42,209 nt of DNA, taken from contig CAMVNV010000017.1 of assembly GCA_947168935.1 (NCBI GenBank), positions 1 to 42,209 of the forward strand, given 5' to 3'. Origin of the DNA: an uncultured Butyrivibrio sp. GTDB taxonomy: Bacteria > Bacillota > Clostridia > Lachnospirales > Lachnospiraceae. The position numbers were made by a program, and so were the translations under genes. This document shows positions 24,277 through 32,935 of the stretch, piece after piece (position 1 is the stretch's first letter; each line of letters starts with the position of its first letter). The notes under the pieces were generated by a model. The model was not told the origin of the DNA. It did not search any database and saw only the letters and a program-made list of their open reading frames with translations.

Positions 24277-24304
24277 ATGAGGCCGGATCATAATCCGGCC
24301 TCAT
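24277..24304 (-). other. intercistronic hairpin between nrdD and nrdG
   Basis: ATGAGGCCGGAT (24277-24288) pairs perfectly with ATCCGGCCTCAT (24293-24304) around a four-base loop. On the minus strand there follow TTTGTTC and TAAAAAAAG rather than a U-tract. It may lower nrdG expression relative to nrdD. A second small dyad, CTTAAATC/GATTTAAG, lies at about 24402-24422 near the nrdD stop. Confidence 0.7.
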
Positions 24305-24426
24305 CCTCCCCATACCGCTGTTTTCATACCGAGCATACATATATGAACCATCCCGGTAATCAGCATTTTTACTGTGAACGCCTCTTAGATCCACAGTTTT
24401 CTTAAATCTCTTATAGATTTAAGAAG

Positions 24427-26652
24427 TTATGCATTAACAGTTTCTGCTATCTCTTCTGCCTCAGGTACAAGAGTTTCGTTTGATACATGAAGAACTCTTT
24501 CCTTGATCTCCTGGGTACGTCCCTGGTTCCAGTACTGAGTGCCGATGTAACCGCAAGTACGCCTTGCAACGTTCATCTTGTCCTGATTTTGGTTACCGCA
24601 GTTCGGGCACTCCCATACGAGCTTTCCGTCTTCGTCTGTGACGATCTGGATCTCTCCCGTGTAACCGCAGCACTGGCAGTAATCTGACTTTGTATTAAGC
24701 TCTGCGTACATGATGTTCTCATATATATACTGCATGATAGAAAGAACTGCATCGATGTTGTCCATCATATTTGGAACTTCTACGTAGCTGATAGCTCCAC
24801 CCGGTGAAAGGGCCTGGAACTCTGATTCAAATTTGAGCTTTGAGAAAGCATCAATTTTCTCAGATACATGTACATGATAGCTGTTTGTAATATAGTTCTT
24901 GTCTGTAACTCCAGGAATGATTCCGAATCTCTTCTGGAGGCATCTTGCGAACTTATAAGTTGTTGATTCAAGAGGAGTTCCATAAAGTCAAAATGCGATA
25001 TTAGTCTCAGCCTTCCACTTAGCACACTTATCGTTAAGGAACTGCATTACTTTAAGCGCGAACTCTTTACCATCTTCATCTGTATGTGATACGCCCTTCA
25101 TGAACTTTGTACACTCATAAAGGCCTGCATATCCAAGGCTTATTGTTGAGTAGTTATTGAAAAGGAGCTTGTCGATCGTCTCACCCTTCTTAAGTCTTGC
25201 AAGAGCACCGAACTGCCAAAGGATAGGAGCAACATCGGATGGTGTGCCTATAAGTCTTTTGTGTCTGCACATAAGAGCTTCGTAGCAAAGCTCTGTTCTT
25301 TCTTCCATAAGTTCCCAGAACTTATCTTCGTCCTGGCCTGATGAACATGCAACATCAACAAGATTTAAAGTAACAACGCCCTGGTTGAAACGACCATAGT
25401 ACTTGTGGCTTCCATCCTGGCCAAGACCTTCTGTATCAGGTGTAAGGAAAGATCTGCAACCCATGCAAGGATATACATCACCGTTCTTGTACTCACGCAT
25501 CTTCTTAGCTGAGATGTAATCAGGTACCATACGCTTAGCTGTACACTTAGCAGCAAGCTGTGTAAGATTCCAGTACTTAGAACCAGGAGTTACGTTATCT
25601 TCATCAAGAACGTAGATAAGCTTAGGGAAAGCAGGTGTGATATAAACACCCTTCTCGTTCTTAACACCCTGGATACGCTGCTTGAGCATCTCTTCGATAA
25701 CAGCTGCAAGGTCATCACGAAGCTGTCCTTCAGGAACCTCGTCGAGGTACATGAATACTGTGATGAAAGGAGCCTGACCATTGGTAGTCATAAGTGTGAT
25801 TACCTGATACTGGATCTCCTGAACACCATCCTTGATCTCCTTACGAACACGCATCTCAGCAATCTCGTCAATCTTCTCGTCTGTAGCGTCGATTCCGGCC
25901 TGCTCAAGTTCCATACGAACCTGTTTGCGGAATTTCTGACGGCTTACATCTACGAAAGGAACAAGATGTGAAAGTGTGATGGACTGTCCACCATACTGTG
26001 AGCTTGCGATCTGAGCGATAGCCTGAGTTGCGATATTACATGCAGTTGAAAAGCTCTTCGGAGGCTCGATAAGAGTCTCGGAAATAACTGTTCCATTCTG
26101 CAACATATCATCAAGGTTAACCAGACAGCAGTTGTGCATGTGCTGTGCAAAGTAGTCTGAATCATGGAAGTGGATGATACCCTCTTCATGAGCCTTAACT
26201 ACTTCAGGAGGCAGAAGGAAACGTCTTGTGATATCACGGCTTACTTCGCCTGCCATATAGTCACGCTGTACGCTGTTAACAGTAGGATTCTTGTTGGAGT
26301 TCTCCTGCTTAACTTCTTCATTATTGCACTCGATAAGTGACATGATCTTATCGTCAGTAGTATTAGCCTTACGCATAAGAGCATGCTGATAGCGATATGT
26401 AATATACTTGCGGGCAACGTCATTATTGCCGGCATCCATAAGTGCATTCTCAACGAAATCCTGGATCTCTTCTACGTTAGCTGCACGAGTAAGGTTATTA
26501 CATTTAGCTTCAACATCCTTCTCTATACGGATGATATCCTCATCTGAAAGTCGCTTATCCTCAGTGACTGTGAGATTAGCCTTCTTAATAGCTGCAATTA
26601 TCTTACCACCATCAAACGAAACCTCTTCGCCACTCCTCTTAATGATCTTCAT
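24427..26652 (-). CDS. nrdD: anaerobic (class III) ribonucleoside-triphosphate reductase, interrupted by one in-frame TGA
   Basis: Reduces NTPs to dNTPs anaerobically using a glycyl radical. The reading frame covers 741 codons, full family length. Features: ATP-cone (KIIKRSGEEVSFDGGK) at residues 2-17, active-site region HNCCLVNLDDMLQNG, catalytic loop CMGCRSFLTP, a zinc site of two Cys pairs (CQCC and CPNC), and the glycyl-radical motif RRTCGYIG with Gly701. At codon 555 (24988-24990) the frame reads TGA between NIAF and LYGTPLEST; downstream codons continue in the same frame with no other fault. In E. coli NrdD and relatives this position is Ser (SLYATP), so TCA to TGA is the simplest change. 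Possibilities are a sequencing error, a real nonsense mutation, or recoding. AGGAGGG precedes the ATG. It is followed by nrdG and preceded by tandem NrdR boxes. Confidence 0.9.
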
Positions 26653-26825
26653 GGAGCCCTCCTAAATTATTTTTTATCAAAATACAGCACAAAAACACAT
26701 CAGTACCCTGCGCGGTCCCAAAAACACCCGCCTGATCAATTTATGCTGATATATTTGTTTGGAAAAAAACTATTTTTGAAAAAATTTGGAAAATATAAGT
26801 AAAACTATCGTGAATGGATATTTAA

Positions 26826-26880
26826 TTACTATATATTGTGTTTCTAAATAAATGTTAATACAAAATGTAGTTATTTTCAA
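26826..26880 (-). promoter_or_regulatory. nrdD promoter with tandem NrdR boxes
   Basis: Box 1 at 26826-26841 (TTACTATATATTGTGT) and box 2 at 26858-26873 (ATACAAAATGTAGTTA) fit the NrdR consensus (ACACWATATATWGTGT type), the second less well. They are 32 bp apart, i.e. three helical turns, as is standard. On the minus strand TTGAAA (26880-26875), a 17-bp spacer and TAACAT (26857-26852) form a promoter whose spacer is box 2. NrdR repression of nrdDG when dATP is high is known for the family. The remaining spacer (26653-26825) has no gene. Confidence 0.78.
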
Positions 26881-26882
26881 GT

Positions 26883-26901
26883 GGGTAAAGAGACTTTACC
26901 C
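26883..26901 (-). other. small hairpin after murI
   Basis: GGGTAAAG (26883-26890) and CTTTACCC (26894-26901) form a stem with a three-base loop, about 50 bases after the murI stop. There is no U-tract; probably a weak terminator or an mRNA-end hairpin. Confidence 0.45.
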
Positions 26902-26952
26902 CGTGTAATTGTGCACAAAATTTAGACAATCGGCATTTTTACATAAAGAGCC

Positions 26953-27774
26953 TTATAGCTCTCGAACCGCTTCCAGTCTATTATGCATGCGCAATACATG
27001 ATTTAGTAGATTTTTTTCGGTTATCGGATTACCAGACACAAAATATTGTGTTTCTATATCATGAAGCATTTTATCTGTATCTGAAAAAGAGACTTTTGCA
27101 GTTCCCTTTTCGTTGTATTCAAGGCTGCAAACATCCGCAAGATGCCTTATAGTTCCAACGTTGCCGTCTACTAAAAGAATATCCTTACCAAAAGCCTTTC
27201 TGTATGAAGGCTTATAATAGTTAAAGTGTGTGCATCCCAGAACTAGTGCCTGGTATTTGGACAGGTCAAAAGAAGCAAACTGCTCGTGAATATACTCGTC
27301 AACTTCAGGACCTTCAAACTGCTCGTTCTCTGCAAAGGTTACAAGATGAGGCATGGCAAGAAGATCTACTCTGTGATCCTCATCAACTCTTTCAAGAAGA
27401 TGAGAGAGCTTCTTTTCCCTGATAGTTACAGGTGTTGCGATCACAAGTATGCGCTTTTTGGAAGAGGTCTCTTCTACAGCGGGCTTAACAGCTGGTTCCA
27501 TTCCAAGAATGGGAAGGTCAAACTCCTGACGGAGTGTCTCAACAGCAACAGCTGTAGCTGTATTGCAGGCTATAACTATAGCCTCAGCTCCCTTATCGAT
27601 CAGGAATCTTGTAATGTTTCTTGTATATTCTTTGATCTGCTCGGAAGTCTTGAGCCCGTATGGAACGTGATCAAGATCAGCATAAAAAAGATATTCTGCA
27701 TCTCCAAGTCTGTGGTAAGCTTCGTGAAGTACTGAAAGTCCGCCAAAACCTGAATCAAAAATTCCTATCTTCAT
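26953..27774 (-). CDS. murI: glutamate racemase
   Basis: Converts L- to D-glutamate for peptidoglycan. The 273-aa protein has the N-terminal FDSGFGGLSV motif (Asp7-Ser8), the first catalytic cysteine in IACNTATAV (Cys70), and the second in LVLGCTHF (Cys181). These are the two acid-base cysteines of the aspartate/glutamate racemase family. Length is typical. The Shine-Dalgarno is weak (GTGACC). It stands alone on the minus strand, with a spacer of about 400 bases upstream and nrdD downstream. It is essential unless a D-amino acid transaminase substitutes, which supports a chromosome-like role for this replicon. Confidence 0.95.
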   Translation of the reverse strand: MKIGIFDSGFGGLSVLHEAYHRLGDAEYLFYADLDHVPYGLKTSEQIKEYTRNITRFLIDKGAEAIVIACNTATAVAVETLRQEFDLPILGMEPAVKPAVEETSSKKRILVIATPVTIREKKLSHLLERVDEDHRVDLLAMPHLVTFAENEQFEGPEVDEYIHEQFASFDLSKYQALVLGCTHFNYYKPSYRKAFGKDILLVDGNVGTIRHLADVCSLEYNEKGTAKVSFSDTDKMLHDIETQYFVSGNPITEKNLLNHVLRMHNRLEAVREL

Positions 27775-28176
27775 AAGGTCACACTCTTCTTATTCTTACA
27801 ATCAAAAAACGCGTTAACTGTGCCTTTTGAGCGCTACTACACATATGAAACGGAGGCAGTAACTGCTGCCTCCGTTTCTGTCCTCATTAATAATATTCTA
27901 TTCCTGATATGGTGACAATGTATAAAAGTGCTGAAATGTTATTCTGATAAATCAATCTCCCAAAGGCACATAAAAACCGATTAATGCGGCAACTTCGCGC
28001 TTTAGGCAGTATACGTTTTTGCGTATAAATTAATTTTCTATTGTAGTTTTGCTAGAATTTTGGTGAGTTTATCCTATGCAAATATGACCATAACATTCGT
28101 CATGTATATAGATTACATCTGCATAGAATCCAATTCCAATTAACACCACAATTAATTCCATTTCGTACCAATTCTT
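27775..28176. other. gene-free spacer with hairpin and stray iteron-like pair
   Basis: No gene is visible. GAAACGGAGGCAG (27847-27859) and CTGCCTCCGTTTC (27866-27878) form a perfect 13-bp stem with a six-base loop and no U-tract. At 28133-28160 there are two ATTCCA elements 22 bp apart (ATTCCAATTAACACCAC, then ATTAATTCCA), like the iteron units at 41.5-42.2 kb. The remainder is AT-rich. Confidence 0.6.
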
Positions 28177-29175
28177 TTATTTGGTAGGTGAAAGATAAGC
28201 CTTGGAGCAGTAATAATACTGTCCCTGATAATAGACCTTAGCCCATCCGTTCTCTTCGCCCACATATATAAGCTCTGTTCCTGACTCAACTGACATTGCC
28301 TTGTTAGTATCTGTCTTTTCAGGTGAAGTTCTAAGATTAAGACCGCTTGTTGTATAAACAGGAGTACCATTAACCTCTTCCTGCGTCTGGGTCTTATCCT
28401 CTTCTACATCGCCGTTTTCTTCTGAAACTGTATTATCGCCGGTATAGGCAAATTCATCACCGGTCTCTTTTTCCTTGGCAGGATCATTGACTTTGTTAAA
28501 GATGAACATGGTTGCGATTATGATTATGAGAAGAGCTGTAACACCTGCAAGGATCTTGGTGATGATAGCCATCTTGTCTTCGCCGCCCTGCATATCCTCT
28601 GCATATTCTTCATAATCTGCCTGGTCCTGATACATTTCATCAGAGTAGCCCTGGGGATAACCTTGCGGATCTCCATAGTAATCACCCTGATCGTAATTGC
28701 CGTTATAGCCATCATCGTAGGGCTGTTCATAATAATCATCTTCATAGCCGTCAGAATATCCCTGACCCTGCTGATCATTATAACCGCCACTTCCATACTG
28801 GTTATTACCACGGTTGTTATAACCATTATTCTGATAAGAGTAGCGCGGATCTCCCTGATATGGTCCCTGATTACTTGCTCTTTGGCCCATATACTGAGCT
28901 CTTGCGCCAACTTGTTGTCTGACTGTTCCGGATCTTACTTCGCCTACAGCATTATTTCTGAGAATAGCCTCCTGGTGAGCCTTGATATACTCCTGCTTTT
29001 CCTCAGAAGTAAGGAAGTTCATTGGATCCTCAATCTGTATTTCATCAGGATTCATTTCATCAGGTCTGACATAAGGTGTGCGAAGTGCTGCCGGCTTTTG
29101 AGGAAGTTGTCCCTTTCCTCCAGCCTGTGCCTCTTCTTTTTTGAAATCACCGATGTTATAGATTTTTTCTGGCAT
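28177..29175 (-). CDS. membrane protein with disordered Gln/Gly/Tyr-rich region and C-terminal SH3b domain
   Basis: 332-aa protein. The N-terminal 110 residues are charged; about residues 110-190 are low-complexity, rich in Asn, Gln, Gly, Tyr and Asp (NQYGSGGYNDQQGQGYSDGY). A single TM segment, ITKILAGVTALLIIIIATMF, lies near residue 205. An acidic linker leads to a bacterial SH3 (SH3b) domain, SGLNLRTSPEKTDTNKAMS to the C-terminus. SH3b domains commonly bind peptidoglycan. With no signal peptide, the Tyr-rich part should be cytoplasmic and the SH3b domain outside. A strong Shine-Dalgarno (GGGGGAGG) is present. It follows trmB by 20 bp and is likely co-transcribed. Function is unknown; a cell-envelope role is inferred. 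Confidence 0.85.
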   Translation of the reverse strand: MPEKIYNIGDFKKEEAQAGGKGQLPQKPAALRTPYVRPDEMNPDEIQIEDPMNFLTSEEKQEYIKAHQEAILRNNAVGEVRSGTVRQQVGARAQYMGQRASNQGPYQGDPRYSYQNNGYNNRGNNQYGSGGYNDQQGQGYSDGYEDDYYEQPYDDGYNGNYDQGDYYGDPQGYPQGYSDEMYQDQADYEEYAEDMQGGEDKMAIITKILAGVTALLIIIIATMFIFNKVNDPAKEKETGDEFAYTGDNTVSEENGDVEEDKTQTQEEVNGTPVYTTSGLNLRTSPEKTDTNKAMSVESGTELIYVGEENGWAKVYYQGQYYYCSKAYLSPTK

Positions 29176-29195
29176 GTTAGTCCTCCCCCAGTCTA

Positions 29196-29834
29196 TTATC
29201 TGCTAACAATGTACTTGCAGATTGGGTTTCCCATAGATGAAAACTTCTCTTCGTACTCTGTCATTACGTTCCCCTCGTTCATGACAGGGTCATTGTGAAG
29301 ATCGTGTGTTACCTGATCCAAATGCCATCCGGCAGGCTCTACCTCTTCAAGTGCAAATGCAAAAAGATCTGTGTTATCTGTTTTGAATTCAACAACACCG
29401 TCTTTTTTCAAGATCTCATCATATCTGTGAAGAAATTCTCTTGAAGGAAGACGTCTCTTGGCATGTCTGTCCTTTGGCCATGGATCTGAAAAGTTAAGAT
29501 ATATTCTGTCTATCTCGCCCTTATCAAATACTTCTGTAAGAACCTCTGCTTCCATTCTGATAAAACGGATATTGGGAAGCTGGAGCTCTTCCTGCTTCTG
29601 AAGTCCTCTGAGCATTACGCTTGAATACTTCTCGATTCCAATGTAGTTAACGTCGGGATTAAGCTGCGCAAGAGTCATTATAAAACGACCTTTACCCATT
29701 CCAACTTCAATACGGATAGGGTTGTCGTTACCAAAAACTTCATTCCATTTTCCCTTATTTTTCTCAGGGTCTTTGATAGACCATTCGTTTTCAGCTATTT
29801 TTTCACGTGCGCCGGGTATGTTTCTAAGTCGCAT
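29196..29834 (-). CDS. trmB: tRNA (guanine46-N7)-methyltransferase
   Basis: SAM-dependent enzyme modifying G46 in the variable loop of tRNAs. The 212-aa sequence has the SAM-binding loop IEVGMGKGRF (about residues 43-52), the acidic IGIEKY, and the family signature NFSDPWPKDRHAKRRL near residue 115. A Shine-Dalgarno AAGGAA is present upstream. It is the first gene of a two-gene unit with the SH3b protein and diverges from the carboxypeptidase gene; the 169-bp spacer holds both promoters. Confidence 0.96.
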   Translation of the reverse strand: MRLRNIPGAREKIAENEWSIKDPEKNKGKWNEVFGNDNPIRIEVGMGKGRFIMTLAQLNPDVNYIGIEKYSSVMLRGLQKQEELQLPNIRFIRMEAEVLTEVFDKGEIDRIYLNFSDPWPKDRHAKRRLPSREFLHRYDEILKKDGVVEFKTDNTDLFAFALEEVEPAGWHLDQVTHDLHNDPVMNEGNVMTEYEEKFSSMGNPICKYIVSR

Positions 29835-30003
29835 AATTATTACATTTCCTTACTACTAATAACTTTCTATACTTTCAAACTCACCAACTATTATGTATAA
29901 TTTTACTAGTATATGTCAAACTTATTTGATGTACAAATTATTGCCTAATCGTTAACATTAAGTTTTGATGGCGAATATAAAACTACGAAAGGTCAGATAA
30001 GTA

Positions 30004-31515
30004 ATGTTTTCTGATTTTCATAATTATAGAAAAAAGTTTAAGTATAAACAGTCAACTCGAAAGCCTTTAGCCCGAATATCTGCTGCCTGCGCTGCAGCAT
30101 TTGCTACTGTATTTGTTACAATATCAGCTTTTTCTACTACCAGCTTAGCTGCTCCAGACTACAAAGCTGAAATGGAGAAGCGCAAAACTCTTGAAATACA
30201 GTCAAACAACACGGACGACTGGCCTGAAGGTCCTGCGATCGGAGCCCAGGCCGCAATCTTACTTGAAGTAAATACAGGCACTATCCTTTATGCCAAAAAT
30301 ATAGATGAAGAACTCTATCCGGCAAGTACCACCAAAATCCTGACCTGTCTTCTTGCAGCAGAAAATGCCGACATGAATGATACAGTAACCTTTTCCTATA
30401 ACGCTGTTCATTCTGTTCCAAGAGATGGATCAAACATAGGTATTGATGCCGGTCAGTCCATGAGTCTTGAACAGTGCCTTTACGGTATCATGGTCGGATC
30501 TGCCAATGAATGTGCCAATGCCGTTGCCGAACATGTTGCAGGATCTCTTGAAGACTTTGCTGATCTTATGAATAAGAGGGCAAAAGAGCTTGGATGTACT
30601 CATTCACATTTTGTAAATTCCAACGGTCTTTTTAATGAGGATCACTATACAAGTGCCCATGACCTTGCGCTTATAGCCAGTGCTTTTTTCTCAAATGAGC
30701 TATTATCAAGTATTGGAAATACTGCAAGATATCACTTTACTCCAACTGATACTCAGCCTGATGATTTCTATATAACCAATAAGCACAAGCTTATCAACGG
30801 CGAAATATCCTATGACGGAATCCTTGGCGGGAAAACAGGTTATACGGCAGAAGCTAGAGAGACGCTTGTAACCTGCGCACAAAGAAACGGAATGAAACTT
30901 GTATGCGTGGTCTTAAAAGAAGAATCACCATACCAGTTTACTGATACCTCTACTCTTTTTGATTACGGTTTTAATAACTTCCAGATAGTAAATGTATCTG
31001 ACAATGATACCTACTACATTCCTGAAGACACCAGCTTTTTTTCCTCAGAAAATGATATCTTCGGATACTCAGGCAATGTTATCGAGTGGAACGATGATGA
31101 CAGTATCATCCTTCCTATTACAGCATCGATAAACGACTGCACTTCTTCTGTAAGTAACGATGTGTCGGGTCAGCCACAAGGTACTATCGCTGTTGTGAAC
31201 TATTCCTATAACGGGGTCAACGTTGGATCTGCAAGGGTTATGACCAGCAGCTCCCAGACTTCGTTCTCGTTTTCAAATACTAAGTCGGATAGCGAGGTTG
31301 CACCTAATCAGTCGATCTATGTTAACGTCAAACTTATCATAATCATAGTATCCGCCGTAGCCGGAAGCATTATCTTCATAATGAATCTGTCAGCTTTTAT
31401 AAGCTCCCTTCATTATGCGGGCAATGATCCAGAGGAAAGAAGACGATACAAGAGAAGGCAAAAGCTTTTGAAGCAGCATAAGCTTACTTATAAAAAGCCA
31501 AAGAAGAGAAAATAG
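30004..31515 (+). CDS. D-alanyl-D-alanine carboxypeptidase (PBP5/DacF type)
   Basis: 503-aa peptidase S11 that trims the terminal D-Ala from peptidoglycan stem peptides. The three active-site motifs are present: Ser-x-x-Lys in ASTTK (Ser108-Lys111), Ser-Ala-Asn (166-168) and Lys-Thr-Gly in GGKTGYT (277-279). A signal segment is visible at about residues 25-50 after a positively charged N-terminus. The C-terminal part holds a second domain and one TM helix (IIIIVSAVAGSIIFIMNL) followed by a basic tail, replacing the amphipathic anchor of PBP5. The start has AAAGG about 11 bases upstream. It is monocistronic between divergent trmB and a convergent exonuclease gene with a shared terminator. Confidence 0.94.
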   Translation: MFSDFHNYRKKFKYKQSTRKPLARISAACAAAFATVFVTISAFSTTSLAAPDYKAEMEKRKTLEIQSNNTDDWPEGPAIGAQAAILLEVNTGTILYAKNIDEELYPASTTKILTCLLAAENADMNDTVTFSYNAVHSVPRDGSNIGIDAGQSMSLEQCLYGIMVGSANECANAVAEHVAGSLEDFADLMNKRAKELGCTHSHFVNSNGLFNEDHYTSAHDLALIASAFFSNELLSSIGNTARYHFTPTDTQPDDFYITNKHKLINGEISYDGILGGKTGYTAEARETLVTCAQRNGMKLVCVVLKEESPYQFTDTSTLFDYGFNNFQIVNVSDNDTYYIPEDTSFFSSENDIFGYSGNVIEWNDDDSIILPITASINDCTSSVSNDVSGQPQGTIAVVNYSYNGVNVGSARVMTSSSQTSFSFSNTKSDSEVAPNQSIYVNVKLIIIIVSAVAGSIIFIMNLSAFISSLHYAGNDPEERRRYKRRQKLLKQHKLTYKKPKKRK

Positions 31516-31541
31516 AAAGCTTTTCAAAATAGAAAAAATAT

Positions 31542-31586
31542 ATCCCATACCGGAACTTTTATAAAGTTCGTGTATGGGATTTTTGT
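31542..31586. terminator. terminator between carboxypeptidase and exonuclease genes
   Basis: ATCCCATAC with GTATGGGAT and, inside, GAACTTT with AAAGTTC; TTTTTG follows on the plus strand. It lies between convergent genes. Confidence 0.92.
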
Positions 31587-31615
31587 GTCTTGATTTAATT
31601 CTATATTTGGCAAAT

Positions 31616-32641
31616 TTATTTGGTATCTTTATTATCTTTGTTATTGCCTTTGCTATTTTCGTTGCCTATATCCTTAGCATTCTTTTTGAGCTCCGCGTTC
31701 TTTTTTACACGCCTTGAATGCGCCTTGGCACGAAGCTGCTTCTGCCTGATATCCTGCACTCCGTCAGCATCGACGAACTTACTGGTCTTAACGGCATAGT
31801 AACCGCCATCTTCAGCTTTTTTGACCCTGACCTTGGACTTCATAAAGCCGTGCTTAGGACATTGGGACAGAGCGTAGTAGTGCTTGCCGTTAGGAGTAAA
31901 CCATCTGATCTTGCGACGAAGATTCTTGTGACACAGGTAACACCTTGTACTTATAACTTCAGGATCCTGCAAGAGCTCTTCCTTATCAGCAAATTCTCTT
32001 GATATATACTTGGCATAATTGTCGAATACAATGTGGATCTCCTGGCGCTTATCCTTGGGAGTTACATAGTTGTCAAAAGACACATAGCGGAGGAACTTAT
32101 CAGGGATCGCCTGGAAAATACTTGCTGTATATCTTGCATCAGACAAGGCTCTGTGGAAAGCCTGGTCCTTATTAAGTTCCAGAAAATCTATTCCATACTC
32201 AAGTGATCTGCGGGATTTGCCATCTTCAAATGCAAGAGAAAAAAGCTTCTGCACATCCATGAATTCGATCGGACCATCTGATAAGGGATCCAGATCGTAG
32301 TAATCCATATTGCGCTGAAGCTCGGGAAGATCAAGAGTTCCCCAGCTGCAGAATATCGGGTCTTCTCCACACCATTCAAGAAAGTCTGCTATAACTGTCG
32401 TAAATGGATCTGCATCCTTAAGATCATCCATGGAAAGATGTATTATCTTGCCCGTGATCTGATGCATGGTCTGATAAACCTGTGGATGTATAAGTCTTGA
32501 AAAAGTGCCAGTTTCTACGCGGTCTTCATTAAGTCTGACCGCACCGATCTCAATTATTTCGAAAGGAAGCTCCTTAAGTTCCTGCTCCCTAACGCTCTCA
32601 CCCTGATTCCACTCAAGGTCAAAAACAATATAATTCGACAT
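31616..32641 (-). CDS. DEDDh 3'-5' exonuclease with zinc-finger C-terminus
   Basis: 341-aa protein beginning MSNYIVFDLEWNQGES. The DEDDh catalytic residues appear as DLEW (Exo I), SWGTLDLPELQRN (Exo II) and HRALSDARYTASIF (Exo III), as in the epsilon/KapD/RNase T superfamily. After about residue 215 there is an extra domain with Cys pairs RCYLCHKN and CPKHG (probable zinc ribbon) and a strongly basic C-terminal tail rich in Lys and Asn. GAGG lies nine bases before this ATG, so the in-frame start at 32665 is rejected. Likely substrate is RNA or DNA ends; which one is unknown. It converges on the carboxypeptidase gene. Confidence 0.88.
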   Translation of the reverse strand: MSNYIVFDLEWNQGESVREQELKELPFEIIEIGAVRLNEDRVETGTFSRLIHPQVYQTMHQITGKIIHLSMDDLKDADPFTTVIADFLEWCGEDPIFCSWGTLDLPELQRNMDYYDLDPLSDGPIEFMDVQKLFSLAFEDGKSRRSLEYGIDFLELNKDQAFHRALSDARYTASIFQAIPDKFLRYVSFDNYVTPKDKRQEIHIVFDNYAKYISREFADKEELLQDPEVISTRCYLCHKNLRRKIRWFTPNGKHYYALSQCPKHGFMKSKVRVKKAEDGGYYAVKTSKFVDADGVQDIRQKQLRAKAHSRRVKKNAELKKNAKDIGNENSKGNNKDNKDTK

Positions 32642-32813
32642 ATTACATTTCCTCGTATTAAGCAACTATATTATACAGTGAATCTGCACTATCTAGCAAA
32701 CAAAAAAGCCTTGGGATTATCGATTCATTATTGTTTTTAGCTCGCCTTATGGTATTTCGCTACATCAGAAATTACGCCAAATATAAACTTTTTAGAAAAA
32801 ACAGATATCTATG

Positions 32814-32842
32814 TTGACAATATGCATTGTATGCAATACAAT
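32814..32842 (+). promoter_or_regulatory. near-consensus promoter with palindrome upstream of gpx
   Basis: TTGACA (32814-32819), a 17-bp spacer and TACAAT (32837-32842). The dyad ATTGTAT-GCA-ATACAAT (32826-32842) covers the spacer and the -10. It is placed like a repressor operator; a peroxide-responsive (PerR/OhrR-like) factor is plausible for a peroxidase but the site is not the PerR consensus. Confidence 0.78.
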
Positions 32843-32865
32843 TGCATTAAATAATTTGTGTCTTT

Positions 32866-32923
32866 GGCAAAATATTCCGATATACATTTTGCCGGTAGTG
32901 ATTTTGGGCGGTTCATATGCCGC
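32866..32923 (+). other. structured leader of the gpx transcript
   Basis: GGCAAAAT (32866-32873) pairs with ATTTTGCC (32886-32893), and GCGG (32908-32911) with CCGC (32920-32923) just ahead of the AGGAG Shine-Dalgarno. It is short and not a recognised riboswitch. Confidence 0.45.
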
Positions 32924-32935
32924 AGTTAGGAGTAA

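Noticed and set aside
24427-26652. selenocysteine recoding of the nrdD TGA as the main call
   Set aside because: The only stem after the TGA has a mismatch and a loop of about 25 nt, and the family residue is Ser rather than Cys; kept only as one option.
27847-27878. intrinsic terminator of the SH3b or murI unit
   Set aside because: The stem is perfect but has no U-tract on either strand and is about 300 bases from the SH3b stop; described only as a hairpin.
27960-28030. riboswitch (c-di-GMP type)
   Set aside because: The G/C-rich patch lacks the conserved core of any riboswitch I know.
28663-29298. 211-aa plus-strand frame rich in Ile/Val
   Set aside because: It is antisense to the Tyr/Gln/Gly-rich segment of the SH3b gene and trmB end; composition mirrors the other strand.
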